A stretch of DNA of 64,000 nucleotides from Streptomyces bikiniensis (lineage in GTDB: Bacteria; Actinomycetota; Actinomycetes; Streptomycetales; Streptomycetaceae): contig JNWL01000022.1 in assembly GCA_000716465.1 (NCBI GenBank), positions 1 to 64,000 of the forward strand. The letters are read 5' to 3'. Of the stretch, positions 23,843 to 31,553 are shown piece by piece. The notes beneath the pieces are model-generated. The model searched no databases. It had not been told where the DNA came from and saw nothing but the letters and a program-made list of their open reading frames with translations. Position 1 is the first letter of the stretch, and the number at the start of each line of letters is the position of its first letter. A program made the position numbers and the translations under genes.

Positions 23843-25192
23843 ATGATTCCGCGCCTCCTGCGCCGCCGGCCCGCCGCCGTGGTCCTGCCGCTGTCCGCCG
23901 CGCTCGCCCTCACGGTGGTCGGGGGGACGGCGGACGGGGCGTCGGCGCACCGCGGCCACGGCGGCTCCGCCGGCCGCGTCGTCTCCACCTCGACCCTGCC
24001 CGACGTCCCGCTGGCCGCGTTCAGCAACGGCATGCTGCCGGGCGGCGTCGCGGACGACCGGGGCGTGGACCTGGGCGGCATCGGCAGCGACCTGTTCCCG
24101 GCGGAGCGGCGCGGCGAGTACTGGACCGTCACCGACCGGGGCCCCAACGGCCAGATCGAGGTCGGCAAGGACAAGCGCCGCACCTTCCCCGTGCCCGGCT
24201 TCGACCCGGCCATCGTGAAGGTCCGCGCGGTCGGCGGCCGGATCCAGGTCCTGAGGACCATCCCGCTCACCACCTCGCACGGCGCCCCCGTGACCGGCCT
24301 GTCCAACCAGCTCGGCCGCGACGAGGCCCCGTACACGTACGACGCCTCGACCCCGCTCCCGTACAACCCGAACGGCCTGGACACCGAGGGCATCGTGCGG
24401 GACCGGAACGGCGGCTTCTGGCTGGTGGACGAGTACGGTCCTTCCCTCGTCCACGTCTCCGCGAAGGGCCGGGTGCTCGCCCGCCACGTGCCCGAGGGGC
24501 TCAGGCTGACCGGCGCCGACTACCCGGTGGTCGAGTCGCTGCCCGCGGTCTTCCTCAAGCGCAAGACCAACCGCGGCTTCGAAGGCCTCGCGCTCCTCCC
24601 CGACGGCGACCTCGTCCTCGGCCTCCAGAGCCCGCTGCTCCACCCCGACGAGGCCGCCGGCAAGGACTCCCGCACCACCCGGCTGCTGCGCTTCTCGCCG
24701 CGCGCGAACCGGGTCACCGCCGAGTACGCCTACCGCTTCGACCCGGTCGGCACGGTCGAGCCCGGCCAGACCAAGACCTCCGAGCTGAAGCTCTCCGCGC
24801 TCGTCGCGCTCGGCGGCGACCGCCTCCTCGTCCAGGAGCGCACCGACAAGTCCGCCCGTTTCCACGAGGTCCGCCTCCGCCGCTCCGACGACATCCTCGG
24901 CTCCGCCTGGGACACCGGCGCGCGGCCCACCCTGGAGCAGCTGGACGACCCGGCGGCGGCGGGCGTGCCGGTCCTGCGGAAGAGGCTGGTCGTCGACCTC
25001 AACACGGTGAAGGGCGTTCCCGGCAAGATCGAGGGCGCCGCCGTCGAGGGCTCCTCGACGCTCGTCCTCCTCAACGACAACGACTTCGGCATGACGGACG
25101 GCCCCGGCGCCTTCGACGCGCGGGGCCGCCTGGTCGACAGCGGCGTGGAGACCACCCTCGTCAAGATGCGCCTCGACCGCCCGGTCCGCTGA
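23843..25192 (+). CDS. Secreted phytase-like esterase (esterase-like activity of phytase family)
   Basis: 449 residues with a signal peptide (LRRRPAAVVLPLSAALALTV ... ASAHRG). The body is the beta-propeller-type domain of the phytase-like family: GIGSDLFPAE, TVTDRGPNGQ, NPNGLDTEGIV with GGFWLVDEYGPSLV, RGFEGLALLPDGDLVLGLQ, and NDNDFGM near the end. The family probably hydrolyses phosphoesters outside the cell, but the true substrate is not established. The ATG at 23843 was chosen to place the basic residues at the signal-peptide start; an ATG 39 bases upstream in frame is the alternative. It is followed by a strong hairpin. Confidence 0.85.
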   Translation: MIPRLLRRRPAAVVLPLSAALALTVVGGTADGASAHRGHGGSAGRVVSTSTLPDVPLAAFSNGMLPGGVADDRGVDLGGIGSDLFPAERRGEYWTVTDRGPNGQIEVGKDKRRTFPVPGFDPAIVKVRAVGGRIQVLRTIPLTTSHGAPVTGLSNQLGRDEAPYTYDASTPLPYNPNGLDTEGIVRDRNGGFWLVDEYGPSLVHVSAKGRVLARHVPEGLRLTGADYPVVESLPAVFLKRKTNRGFEGLALLPDGDLVLGLQSPLLHPDEAAGKDSRTTRLLRFSPRANRVTAEYAYRFDPVGTVEPGQTKTSELKLSALVALGGDRLLVQERTDKSARFHEVRLRRSDDILGSAWDTGARPTLEQLDDPAAAGVPVLRKRLVVDLNTVKGVPGKIEGAAVEGSSTLVLLNDNDFGMTDGPGAFDARGRLVDSGVETTLVKMRLDRPVR

Positions 25193-25199
25193 GGTCCCG

Positions 25200-25225
25200 C
25201 CCCCCTCACCGCAGGGTGAGGGGGG
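25200..25225. terminator. Perfect hairpin between the phytase-like gene and the sigma-factor remnant
   Basis: CCCCCCTCACC (25200-25210), loop GCAG, GGTGAGGGGGG (25215-25225): 11-bp perfect stem, eight bp after the phytase-like stop. On the minus strand it covers the last codons and stop of the sigma-factor remnant. Confidence 0.8.
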
Positions 25226-25475
25226 TCTCCGCCGTGACGCGGGTCGGCTTCTCGGGGTTGCGGACGTGGTGGAGGCCGGTGATGCGGCCGTCCACGACCC
25301 GGAGCGCCGTGACCCCGTCGAACGCGCCGTCCGGGGACACGGCGAGCGCCGGATCGGCGTGGACTCACAGGCGATCGCGGCCCCGGCCTTCGCGGAGCCG
25401 CCCAGGTGGAAGCGGGCCGCCTTCCCGGCCCCGGCCACCGGCCGGACGCGCGCGCCCAGCACGTCCGGCGCCTCG
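25206..25475 (-). pseudogene. C-terminal remnant of an ECF sigma factor with a frameshift
   Basis: The minus strand carries two pieces in different frames. Upstream piece: RVRPVAGAGKAARFHLGG. Downstream piece: ADPALAVSPDGAFDGVTALR, then VVDGRITGLHHVRNPEKPTRV and a stop. Together they match the SnoaL-like C-terminal domain of SigJ/ECF41-type sigma factors (DGRITxxxxVRNPEKL). A deletion or frameshift near 25370 joins them out of frame, and the sigma-2 and sigma-4 regions are missing altogether. So this is the tail of a lost regulator gene. Confidence 0.75.
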
Positions 25476-25517
25476 TGACGCGCATCGCTCCGCGTGGGCG
25501 GCCGGAGCGGCCCGTGT

Positions 25518-26651
25518 TCACGCTCCCGTCAGCGCGTGCGCCAGGTGGTCGGCGAGCCGGGGCAGCCAGTCGGGCCGCGCGTTCCCGAGGAGGTGGTCGC
25601 CGTGCGGGACGGAGAGGTGGGTGCCGTGCGGGGCCGACCGGGCCAGCGGCTCGCCGTTCGTCACGCCGGGGATGACGTCCTGCCCACCGTCCACGACGAG
25701 CAGCGGCGCCGTGACGCGGGGCGCCAGGCCGGTGAGGTCCACGTGCCGGGTGAACTCCCGTGCCGCGTCGGCCCCTCCCGTACGCCGGGCCACCATGTCC
25801 CTGATCGGCTGCGGGAGTTCATTCCAGTCGAGGCGGAACGGGCCGCTGACGGTGGCGACCGCCGCCACGCGCGGTTCGAGCGCCGCGGCCCGGGCCGCGA
25901 AGTAACCGCCCAGGCTGAGGCCGACGAGACCGGCGCGCGGGACGCCGAGGGCGTCGAGGACCCGGCCCACGACCTTCTCGTACTCGGGTACGAGGACCGA
26001 CGTCGCCGCGAGCACGCCCTGCCCGGGCCCGTCCATCGCGAACACCGCGAGGCCCCGGGCGAGGAGCGCGGACACCAGGTCGAGGAACTCCTCCTTGGCG
26101 GAGTCGAGCCCGGGGACGACGATCACGGTCCCGACCGCGTCGGCACCGGGTACGTCGGCACCGGAGGCATCGGCGCCGGGTACGTCGGCACCGACCGCAT
26201 CGGCGCCGGGTACGTCGGCACCGGAGGCACCGGACACGGCGGAAGCGACGGAAGCACGGGAGGCACCGGGCGCGGCGGAGGGAAACCGCAGCCATCCCGT
26301 GAACCCCTCCCCGCTCACCCGCCGCGCCCCCGGCTCCAGGACGGCGAGCGCCCGGCCCAGGGCGTCGTCCGCCGCGGCCGCGGCACGGGCCGCCTCCGCG
26401 TACGGCGCCAGCGTCGCGACGTGGAAGCACCGGGCCGCCGCCAGCAGGTGCGTACCCGCCGAGCGGGGCGATCCGGCTCCCTCGGCGCGCCCCAGGTGCT
26501 CCTGCCCGGCGCGCAGGAAGGCCGGCCCCCAGTCGGCGACGGAGGCGAGGCCGCCGGTGACGCGCCGGTACTCGTGCGGGTCGACACCCGCGCCCGTGAC
26601 GCGGGTCCACTGCGCGTCGGCGAAGCCGGCCATGTCGTCGTATGCGTTCAC
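25518..26651 (-). CDS. Alpha/beta hydrolase (FrsA/DUF1100-like)
   Basis: 377 residues. An N-terminal helical cap (DMAGFADAQWTRVTGAG, AGQEHLGRAEGAGSPRS) precedes an alpha/beta hydrolase core: oxyanion/nucleophile strand VGLSLGGYFAARAAAL (GLSLGG), acid-histidine region VDGGQDVIPG and PHGDHLLGN. Between them lies a stretch of about 30 residues built on a GADVPGADA repeat, probably a surface loop. The GTG at 26651 has GGGAG eight bases upstream and overlaps the stop of the oxidoreductase gene (GTGA), so the two genes are co-translated. The substrate is unknown; the family includes C-C bond hydrolases and esterases. Confidence 0.82.
   Translation of the reverse strand: MNAYDDMAGFADAQWTRVTGAGVDPHEYRRVTGGLASVADWGPAFLRAGQEHLGRAEGAGSPRSAGTHLLAAARCFHVATLAPYAEAARAAAAADDALGRALAVLEPGARRVSGEGFTGWLRFPSAAPGASRASVASAVSGASGADVPGADAVGADVPGADASGADVPGADAVGTVIVVPGLDSAKEEFLDLVSALLARGLAVFAMDGPGQGVLAATSVLVPEYEKVVGRVLDALGVPRAGLVGLSLGGYFAARAAALEPRVAAVATVSGPFRLDWNELPQPIRDMVARRTGGADAAREFTRHVDLTGLAPRVTAPLLVVDGGQDVIPGVTNGEPLARSAPHGTHLSVPHGDHLLGNARPDWLPRLADHLAHALTGA
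26131..26232 (-). repeat. Internal repeat within the alpha/beta hydrolase gene
   Basis: Three to four tandem copies of a 30-bp unit (with a 15-bp half-unit) encode GADVPGADA or GADVPGADS-type blocks. The copies differ by single bases, so the repeat is recent. It is in frame and adds only a flexible loop. Confidence 0.7.
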
Positions 26652-27577
26652 CGTGCTTCTCCCGTCAGCAGGACGGCCTTGCCGCGTATACGGCGTTCCC
26701 GCAGGTCGACAAGGGTGTCGGCGGTCAGTTCCCAGGAGGCGGTCCGGCCGATCTCCGGGTGCAGCCGGCCCTGGTCCACCAGGCGCACCAGCGTCGCGAG
26801 ATCGGGCCCGTAGGGGGCGCCGGCGTAGTGGAAGTGCCGGATCGTGACGCGTTCGGGCCCGCCGAGGAGCGCGAAGAAGTCGAGGGTCGCCGGGACGCGG
26901 CCGGCCTGGCCGAACCAGACGAGCGTGCCGCCCGGCCGCACCTTCGTGAGGGCGAGGGGCAGGTCGGGCCCGCCCGTGGACTCCAGGACGACGTCGAACG
27001 GCCCCGCCGCTTCCGCGACGCCGTGCACCACGCGCGCGCCCAGCTCCGCGAGCCGCGCACCGCGCTCCGGAGTGGCCGTCACCGCGGTCACCTCGGCCCC
27101 GGCCGCGACCGCCAGTTCGGTGACGTAGTGTCCGACCCCGCCCGAGGCGCCGGTGAGCAGCATCCGCAGGCCGGCCGGCGCGCCGACCGCGCGCAGCAGC
27201 CGCAGGGCCGTGATCCCGGCCAGGGGCAGGGCCGCCGCCCGTACGCCGTCGACGCCGTCCGGGAGGACCGCGAGGGAGTGGACGGGCACGGCGGCGTACT
27301 CGGCCCAGCCGCCCCGCGCCGGATGCCCGACCACGCGGGTGCCGACGGCGGGCCCGGAGCCGTCCGCCGCCTCCTGGACGACGAGCCCGGCGACGTCCTT
27401 GCCGGGCAGGAACCCCGGCTCGGGGGCTTCGAGGAGGAACGTCTCGCCGCGGTTCGGCGCGAACGCCTCCACCTTGACCAGTACCTCCCCCGGTTCCGGT
27501 ACGGGCTGGGGGACCTCGGCGAAGGCGACCGGACGCGCCGCCTCCCCGGTGGGAATCAGTCTCTGCATGCCGAGCAT
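26648..27577 (-). CDS. NADPH:quinone oxidoreductase-type zinc-free MDR dehydrogenase
   Basis: 309 residues of the medium-chain dehydrogenase superfamily. GroES-like N-terminal domain (PEPGEVLVKVEAFAPNRGET, then LPGKDVAGLVV), Rossmann core with LLTGASGGVGHYVTELAV, and the C-terminal VRPGGTLVWFGQAG. Zinc-ligand cysteines of true alcohol dehydrogenases are missing, so it is of the quinone-oxidoreductase/crotonyl-reductase kind. ATG at 27577; another ATG lies three codons in. It is the first gene of a two-gene unit with the hydrolase and is divergent from a LysR regulator, the classic layout for a regulated redox enzyme. Confidence 0.88.
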   Translation of the reverse strand: MLGMQRLIPTGEAARPVAFAEVPQPVPEPGEVLVKVEAFAPNRGETFLLEAPEPGFLPGKDVAGLVVQEAADGSGPAVGTRVVGHPARGGWAEYAAVPVHSLAVLPDGVDGVRAAALPLAGITALRLLRAVGAPAGLRMLLTGASGGVGHYVTELAVAAGAEVTAVTATPERGARLAELGARVVHGVAEAAGPFDVVLESTGGPDLPLALTKVRPGGTLVWFGQAGRVPATLDFFALLGGPERVTIRHFHYAGAPYGPDLATLVRLVDQGRLHPEIGRTASWELTADTLVDLRERRIRGKAVLLTGEAR

Positions 27578-27623
27578 GGAAACCCGGCGCCCGGCCGCCC
27601 CTCCAACAACGGAAGGGAGGGAC

Positions 27624-27642
27624 CGACAACCACGGGTTGTCG
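27624..27642. promoter_or_regulatory. 19-bp perfect palindrome, candidate LysR operator
   Basis: CGACAACC-ACG-GGTTGTCG lies in the 92-bp gap between the divergent oxidoreductase and LysR genes, 47 bp before one start and 28 bp before the other. LysR regulators bind interrupted palindromes in just this position. Confidence 0.7.
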
Positions 27643-27669
27643 CCCGGGGCCAGGGCTACGGTGGGGACC

Positions 27670-28656
27670 GTGGATCTCGACGTGGCGCAGGTGCGCGCCT
27701 TCGTACGCACCGCGGAGGAGCTGCACTTCGGGCGGGCGGCCGCGACGCTCGGCATCTCCCAGCAGGCCCTGTCCAAACGGATCGCGCGCCTCGAATCCCT
27801 CCTCCGCACCCCGCTGTTCCTGCGCGACGGCCGGGGCGTGTCCCTCACCGGCGCCGGGCAGCGCTTCCTCCGGCCGGCCCGGCGGACGCTGGAGGCCGCC
27901 GACGCGGCGGTCGCCTCGGTGACCCGCGAGGAACGCCCGCTCCGCGTGGACGTCTGGGGCCACCTGTACGCCCCGACCCGCACCCTGGCCCAAGTGGCGG
28001 GGAGAGCGGGCACGTGGGTACTGGGCCACGGCCGCGACCTGCCGTCGGTGACGGACGCGCTCCTCGACGGCGGGGTGGACGTGGCCTTCGGCCGGGTCCA
28101 CCCTCCGCTGCGCGCGGGCCTGACCCATCGCCTGGTCCGCCTCGAACCGGTGGACACCGTACTGGGCGCCGACCACCCCCTCGCCTCCGAACCGTCCCTC
28201 CGCCCGGACCGGTTGAGCTCCGGCGTGCTGTGGGCGCCCGGCCCGCTGGACCGGCTCGACTTCCTCCACCGGTTCGCGGACCGGTTCGGCGTGCGCGCGA
28301 GGGCCGCGAGCGTCAACCTGGGCCTGGGGCACTTCCTCGCCGGGATCGCGGAGGACCCGCGCCGCTTCGCCCTGCTGCCCGCCGACGTCCCCCTGCCGGA
28401 GGTCCCCGGCCTCCGCTCCGTACCCCTGGTCGATCCCACCCCGCTGTACGCCTGGTCCCTGCTCTGGCGCACCGGCGACGGCCACCCCGGCCTGGACCGC
28501 CTCACCGCGGCCTGCGCCGCCGAGGCGCGGCGGAGCAGATGGCTGGAGTACGACCCGGCCCGCGACTGGCTCCCGGAACCACCCCCGGGGAGTACCGCAC
28601 AGGTTTACCCGGGATCAACTCCTGGTGGGACGCGCGCGGATGTGCCCGCCCCCTAA
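27670..28656 (+). CDS. LysR-family transcriptional regulator
   Basis: 328 residues. N-terminal winged helix: AQVRAFVRTAEELHFGRAAA, LGISQQALSKRIARLE, LRTPLFLRDGRGVSLTGAG (residues about 5-65), then the periplasmic-binding-like effector domain. The GTG at 27670 was chosen so that VDLDVAQVRAF starts the helix-turn-helix; a GTG three codons earlier is possible. The C-terminal 40 residues (from EYDPARDW) are proline-rich and longer than usual. Divergent from the MDR oxidoreductase and hydrolase genes, with a perfect palindrome between, so it most likely controls them. Confidence 0.88.
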   Translation: MDLDVAQVRAFVRTAEELHFGRAAATLGISQQALSKRIARLESLLRTPLFLRDGRGVSLTGAGQRFLRPARRTLEAADAAVASVTREERPLRVDVWGHLYAPTRTLAQVAGRAGTWVLGHGRDLPSVTDALLDGGVDVAFGRVHPPLRAGLTHRLVRLEPVDTVLGADHPLASEPSLRPDRLSSGVLWAPGPLDRLDFLHRFADRFGVRARAASVNLGLGHFLAGIAEDPRRFALLPADVPLPEVPGLRSVPLVDPTPLYAWSLLWRTGDGHPGLDRLTAACAAEARRSRWLEYDPARDWLPEPPPGSTAQVYPGSTPGGTRADVPAP

Positions 28657-28711
28657 CGTCTTCCCTGTCCACGATCGACCTTCCGAACACCGGGGGCCGG
28701 ACCGCGGGGGC

Positions 28712-28792
28712 CGGATCCGTTCCGTACGGGACGGGGAGGGCGGCATGGGGCTGGGGGGCCGCATGCCGCCCCGACCGTACGGGCCGGATCCG
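28712..28792. repeat. Large nested inverted repeat, possible terminator or structured RNA
   Basis: Three pairs of perfect arms are nested about one centre: CGGATCCG (28712-28719 and 28785-28792), CCGTACGG (28722-28729 and 28775-28782), GGGCGGCATG (28738-28747) with CATGCCGCCC (28762-28771). They are separated by short unpaired bulges (2/2 and 8/3 bases) around a 14-base loop. It lies 56 bp after the LysR stop. The outer two arms are themselves palindromes. Confidence 0.75.
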
Positions 28793-28990
28793 CACGGCTC
28801 GACCCGTCCGGGCCGCTCCCGGTGCGCCCCGCGTGCGCGGTACGGGGGTCCGCGCACGCGGGGCGCTCCCCTCCCGACCGGAAGGAGCCTTCCGGGGACG
28901 AGTGCACGAGGGACGAAACCGATGGTCTCCGGCCGCGAGGCGATACGGCGACGAGGCGACACGGCGAACCATCACCCGCCCCCGCACAGC

Positions 28991-29055
28991 ACGCCCGCAC
29001 CGGACGCCCGCACCGGACGCCCGCACCGGACGCCCGCACCGGACGCCCGCTCCGA
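28991..29055. repeat. Tandem 13-bp repeat between convergent genes
   Basis: ACGCCCGCACCGG occurs four times exactly (28991-29042), followed by a fifth copy with two changes. The array lies 70 bp from the stop of the exonuclease-BRCT-TerD gene. Apart from this and the inverted repeat, the 468-bp gap 28657-29124 holds nothing recognisable. Confidence 0.9.
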
Positions 29056-29124
29056 CAGCAGCGCGGGACGGAGGAAGGACCGCTCGCCGTCCGAGCACCC
29101 CGCGTCGGCTACTTCACTGCTCCA

Positions 29125-30936
29125 CTACTCCACGTCGACGCCGTATCCCTGTACGAGAGCCTCCAGGCCGTGGTCGTACCCCTGGCCGACGGCGCGGAAG
29201 CGCCACCGCGGGCCCCGGCGGTAGATCTCGGCGAGGAGCAGGGTGCGTTCGCTGGTGGCGGCGTCCAGGGTGGCCTGGGCCGTGGCCGGAGCGTCGACGC
29301 CCGGGGCGAGGACGAGTTGGACCGCTCCGATGTCCCCGAAGGTGGCGGCGCCGTCGACGGCGGCGGCGATCGCGACCCTGCGGGCGGCCGGAGGCAGCGC
29401 CGCGAGGTCGACGGCGACGGTCTGCTCGGTCGGGCCGTCGCAGAGGAGGCGGACGGATCCGCCGGGGCTCTCCGGTGCACCGTAGAAGACGAAGTCCCCG
29501 TCGCAGGAGACCTGCTCGTCCTCGTCCAGGACGAAGGCGACGACGTCGATCTCGCAGGTGGTCTGCTGCGCCCAGGAGGCGCTCACGTGCCAGTGGCCGG
29601 CGGTGGACGGTGCGGGGAGGTCGAGGACCCCGCCGCGCGGCAGGACGTCGGTCGCCGCGCCGGCCGGGGCGAGGGCCCCGGCCGGCTCGGAGACGGGGGC
29701 TCCGAGCCAGGCGGGTTCACGGACCGGCAGCCCCAGCGAGGTGACGCGGGCCATGCGGCGGTCGCGCTCGCCCCCGGGGAGGAGGACGACGTCGGTGACG
29801 CCCGCCGAGAGGTTGATCGCGGCGGCACCGCCCATGTCGACGATCCGGGCCCGGGCGGCGGACGCCTCCTCGTGGGTACCGCCCAGGACCAGGACCCGCC
29901 GCCGCCCGAACGGCTTGACGGGGCGCGCGGGCGGCGGCGGGACCAGGACGGGAGACGACGCCGCCCCGGGGACCGCTTCCGGGGCCGTCCCCGGGGCCGC
30001 CTTCGGCGTCCGGTCCTCGTGCGGCGTCCCGGGGCGCACCTCGCCCAGCAGCTTCAGGAAGGCGTGCTCGTCGAGGACCGGGACGCCTTCGGCGATCGCC
30101 CGCCGCGCCTTTGCCGAGCCCGAGGCCGCGTCGTTGGTGACGAGGGCGCTGGTGTGCCGGCTGACCGACGACATGATGTTCAGCCCGGCGGCGACGGCCC
30201 GGGCCACCAGCTCGGCCCGGGAGGTCGCCGTCTCGCCCGTGACGGCGATCTTCATGCCCTGGACGAGCGGTCCGCCGGGCGCCGGACGGCCGGGGTTCCG
30301 GTAGGCGCACGGGGTCTTCGGCGGATTCGGCGCGAACCGCGGGTCCTGCCGGGGCGGGCAGGGCACCAGCGGCAGCGGGACGTCCAGCCGCGCGGCTTCG
30401 GAGAGGGAGGACCGGAAGATCCCGGCGAGGACGCGGGCGTCGTCCAGCGCGTCATGGGCGCGGGTCCGGGGCACGCCGTAGTGGGCGGCCAGCGACGCCA
30501 GGCCGAGGTCCGCGGCGGGCGGCTCCACGCGCCGGTTCAGGGCCAGGGTGCACAGCCGCTGGGAGACCGGGAGGTGGAGCCGGGCGCGGGCGAACTCGTG
30601 GGCCAGGAAGTCGTAGTCGAACTGCGCGTTGTGGGCCACCATGACGCGGTCCTGCAGGAGCGCGCCGATCCGCCCGGCCACTTGCTCGAAGGTCGGGGCG
30701 CCGCTCAACCGCTCCGCGGTCAGACCGTGGACGTGCACGGGGCCGGGATCGCAGCCGGGGTTCAGCAGGGTGGAGAACTCACCGTTCTGGACCCCGTCCG
30801 GCCCGAAGGTGAGCACCGCGACGGAGAGGACCCGATCGCGCCGGGCGACCAGACCGGACGTCTCGACGTCGACCAGGGCCCAGTCGTACGCGTAGTCGGG
30901 CAGGCGGGACACGTCGAGCGTGGTGACGAGGGACAC
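29125..30936 (-). CDS. DEDDh exonuclease - BRCT - TerD fusion protein
   Basis: 603 residues with three kinds of domain. About 15-180: a DnaQ-like 3'-5' exonuclease with all catalytic motifs (LVDVETSGL, VAHNAQFDYDFLAHEF, RAHDALDDARVLAGIF). About 225-305: a BRCT domain like that of DNA ligase (MKIAVTGETATSRAELVARA, VTNDAASGSAKARRA), and a second, weaker BRCT-like stretch (RRRVLVLGGTHEEASAARARI) near 345-410. About 425-600: a TerD domain (CEIDVVAFVLDEDEQV, FVFYGAPESPGGSVRL, RTLLLAEIYRRGPRWRFRAVG). TerD proteins bind calcium and belong to stress and phage-defence gene sets. The GTG at 30936 lacks a clear ribosome-binding site and may be leaderless. No other ter gene is near. Confidence 0.87.
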   Translation of the reverse strand: MSLVTTLDVSRLPDYAYDWALVDVETSGLVARRDRVLSVAVLTFGPDGVQNGEFSTLLNPGCDPGPVHVHGLTAERLSGAPTFEQVAGRIGALLQDRVMVAHNAQFDYDFLAHEFARARLHLPVSQRLCTLALNRRVEPPAADLGLASLAAHYGVPRTRAHDALDDARVLAGIFRSSLSEAARLDVPLPLVPCPPRQDPRFAPNPPKTPCAYRNPGRPAPGGPLVQGMKIAVTGETATSRAELVARAVAAGLNIMSSVSRHTSALVTNDAASGSAKARRAIAEGVPVLDEHAFLKLLGEVRPGTPHEDRTPKAAPGTAPEAVPGAASSPVLVPPPPARPVKPFGRRRVLVLGGTHEEASAARARIVDMGGAAAINLSAGVTDVVLLPGGERDRRMARVTSLGLPVREPAWLGAPVSEPAGALAPAGAATDVLPRGGVLDLPAPSTAGHWHVSASWAQQTTCEIDVVAFVLDEDEQVSCDGDFVFYGAPESPGGSVRLLCDGPTEQTVAVDLAALPPAARRVAIAAAVDGAATFGDIGAVQLVLAPGVDAPATAQATLDAATSERTLLLAEIYRRGPRWRFRAVGQGYDHGLEALVQGYGVDVE

Positions 30937-31151
30937 GGCAGCAAGAATGATCCGGACACGGTCCCCACTTCAACCAGAATGCTGTTTTGTCTCCTTTGTC
31001 CCCGGGGGCCGCTCCCGAACTTCGGGCCGCTTTCGGGAGAAGCGGTTGGCGGAAGGCGTCCGCGCCCGGTCGCCGTCGGACGGATCCGGCCTTCCCGCCC
31101 TCTGCCCGGCCGTTCCACCGATGGCTGGAAGACGCTCTTGACCAGCAGAAA

Positions 31152-31169
31152 GCCCTCCCGAAGGAGGGC
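31152..31169 (-). terminator. Terminator of the tRNA-Arg gene
   Basis: On the minus strand GCCCTCC-TTCG-GGAGGGC followed by TTTCTG: a 7-bp stem with a stable UUCG loop and a short T-run, 18 bp after the tRNA. The region 30937-31151 beyond it holds nothing recognisable. Confidence 0.85.
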
Positions 31170-31187
31170 CTGGTCGTACAGGAAAAG

Positions 31188-31260
31188 CGCCCCCGGCAGG
31201 ACTCGAACCTGCGGCCAAGTGCTTAGAAGGCACCTGCTCTATCCGCTGAGCTACGGGGGC
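31188..31260 (-). tRNA. tRNA-Arg (anticodon UCU)
   Basis: A 73-nt cloverleaf on the minus strand. Acceptor stem GCCCCCG (31260-31254) pairs with CGGGGGC (31195-31189), with discriminator G at 31188; D arm GCTC...GAGC; anticodon loop CTTCTAA gives anticodon TCT; T arm with GGTTCGAGTCC. The CCA end is not encoded. It reads the rare arginine codon AGA. tRNA genes are common integration sites, but no integrase is next to it. Confidence 0.95.
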
Positions 31261-31553
31261 CGGTCGGTGGCCGTGTGGCCAGGAGCCCCTGGTGGGTGGG
31301 GTGTGACCTGCCGGGACAAGGATAGGGCTCCGATCGCCTTGGCCCGGTTGCTTCGCCTGCGTGGCACGATGTGGAGGTTCGGTGAAGCGGAACGATAATC
31401 GCAGGCAGGTGCGATTCGCGCAGCGCTTTTCGCATCGCTCGGGGCGGGTGTTGTGCACTCGTTATGCCCCGTCTTCCGGTCACCGCCCTTTTCTTCGGCG
31501 CGCAGGGCCCCCATACGCTTCAAAAACACTCATAAATTGGGCATTCTTCGCAT
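31261..31553. other. Intergenic region between tRNA-Arg and the dynamin genes
   Basis: 293 bp, less GC-rich than average, holding the divergent promoters of the tRNA and of the dynamin-like operon. No element close enough to consensus to be marked with confidence. No further gene seen. Confidence 0.4.

Noticed and set aside
28657..29124. Coding frames between LysR and the exonuclease fusion
   Set aside because: They consist of repeats and inverted repeats, without starts or similarity.
31188..31260. Integration site of a mobile element at tRNA-Arg
   Set aside because: No integrase and no repeated copy of the tRNA 3' end was noticed on either side.
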